Below are positions 5,321-5,524 of a stretch of DNA of 5,524 bases, one piece after another. The stretch lies in assembly GCA_900546315.1 (NCBI GenBank), contig URCP01000136.1:1-5524 (forward strand). The letters run 5' to 3'. The DNA comes from an uncultured Eubacteriales bacterium (GTDB lineage: Bacteria; Bacillota; Clostridia; Oscillospirales; CAG-272). The position numbers were made by a program, and so were the translations under genes. The notes beneath the pieces are model-generated. The model was not told the DNA's origin and did no database searches. It saw only the letters and a list, made by a program, of their open reading frames with translations. How positions within the stretch are numbered: position 1 is the first letter of the stretch; the number at the start of each line of letters is the position of its first letter.

Positions 5321-5524
5321 TCACATCATGATTTCAACGAACCGCTCGAGCGCAGGCTCGATGTCGGGCAGTTCCTTCACCCAGCGTTTCTCCCACTCAA
5401 GCGAGAAAAGCCCCTGATACCCGGCTTTTTCAAGCAGGTCGCGTATCCCGCGCAGGTCTATAAGACCGTCGCCAGGCAGGCAGAGCCCCGATTCGCTGTA
5501 GTCCTTCAGATGCACGTGCTTTAT
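5321..5524 (-). CDS. Sugar phosphate isomerase/epimerase-like TIM-barrel protein, C-terminal fragment
   Basis: Only the last 67 residues are inside the window; the reading frame is open to the right edge and begins IKHVHLKDYSESG, so the true start lies outside. A GTG at 5515 is an internal valine, not a start. The fragment shows the HVHLKDY strand typical of the final metal-site region of xylose-isomerase-like/AP-endonuclease-2-fold proteins. It is followed by LPGDGLIDL, GYQGLFSLEWEKRW (the last barrel strand carrying a conserved Glu) and a short C-terminal helix ending EIMM. Members of this family isomerise or epimerise sugars or inositol derivatives in the cytoplasm; the exact reaction cannot be read from this piece. 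The stop is 28 bp before the start of the GH36-like gene, on the same strand with no visible promoter between them, so the two are probably co-transcribed. The fold assignment is good; substrate is unknown. Confidence 0.85.
   Translation of the reverse strand: MKHVHLKDYSESGLCLPGDGLIDLRGIRDLLEKAGYQGLFSLEWEKRWVKELPDIEPALERFVEIMM

Overview
All the genes I can support lie on the minus strand and run from right to left. The window reads as part of a carbohydrate-catabolism cluster from a moderately GC-rich bacterium. Purine-rich Shine-Dalgarno sites (AGGAG, AAAGG, AGAGG), sigma-70/SigA-type promoters and gut-type enzyme families fit a Bacillota/Clostridia-like host. This is inference; Verrucomicrobiota or Lentisphaerota relatives cannot be excluded by eye.

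Layout in the direction of transcription: (i) the C-terminal end of a TIM-barrel sugar-phosphate isomerase/epimerase-like protein, cut by the right edge (5524-5321); (ii) a complete clan-D glycoside hydrolase resembling GH36 alpha-galactosidases (5292-3709); (iii) a 107-bp gap carrying an exact consensus promoter (TTGACA, 17 bp, TATAAT) and a ribosome binding site; (iv) an SGNH/GDSL hydrolase (3601-2960); (v) an exported heparinase II/III-type polysaccharide lyase gene whose ATG overlaps the SGNH stop (2963-257); (vi) about 256 bp that encode no intact gene, holding a headless zinc-ribbon-like remnant, an AT-rich stretch, and a promoter and RBS for a further gene that leaves by the left edge.

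The main result is that the lyase locus is one gene broken into three pieces. A signal-peptide piece (2963-2814), a middle piece (2817-2464) and the catalytic piece (2458-257) join into a single protein of about 900 residues if one base is restored at each of two places, near 2823 and near 2533. A reader given only the three ORFs would see a short lipoprotein-like peptide, a hypothetical protein and a lyase without a signal peptide. The lyase active-site residues remain in place, so the breaks are either very recent or sequencing/assembly errors.

Functionally, the lyase would cleave an acidic polysaccharide outside the cytoplasm. The SGNH enzyme could remove acyl groups, and the GH36-like enzyme and TIM-barrel isomerase would process released sugars inside the cell. 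The substrate is not determined by the sequence. I saw no rRNA, tRNA, CRISPR array, transposase or convincing intrinsic terminator.
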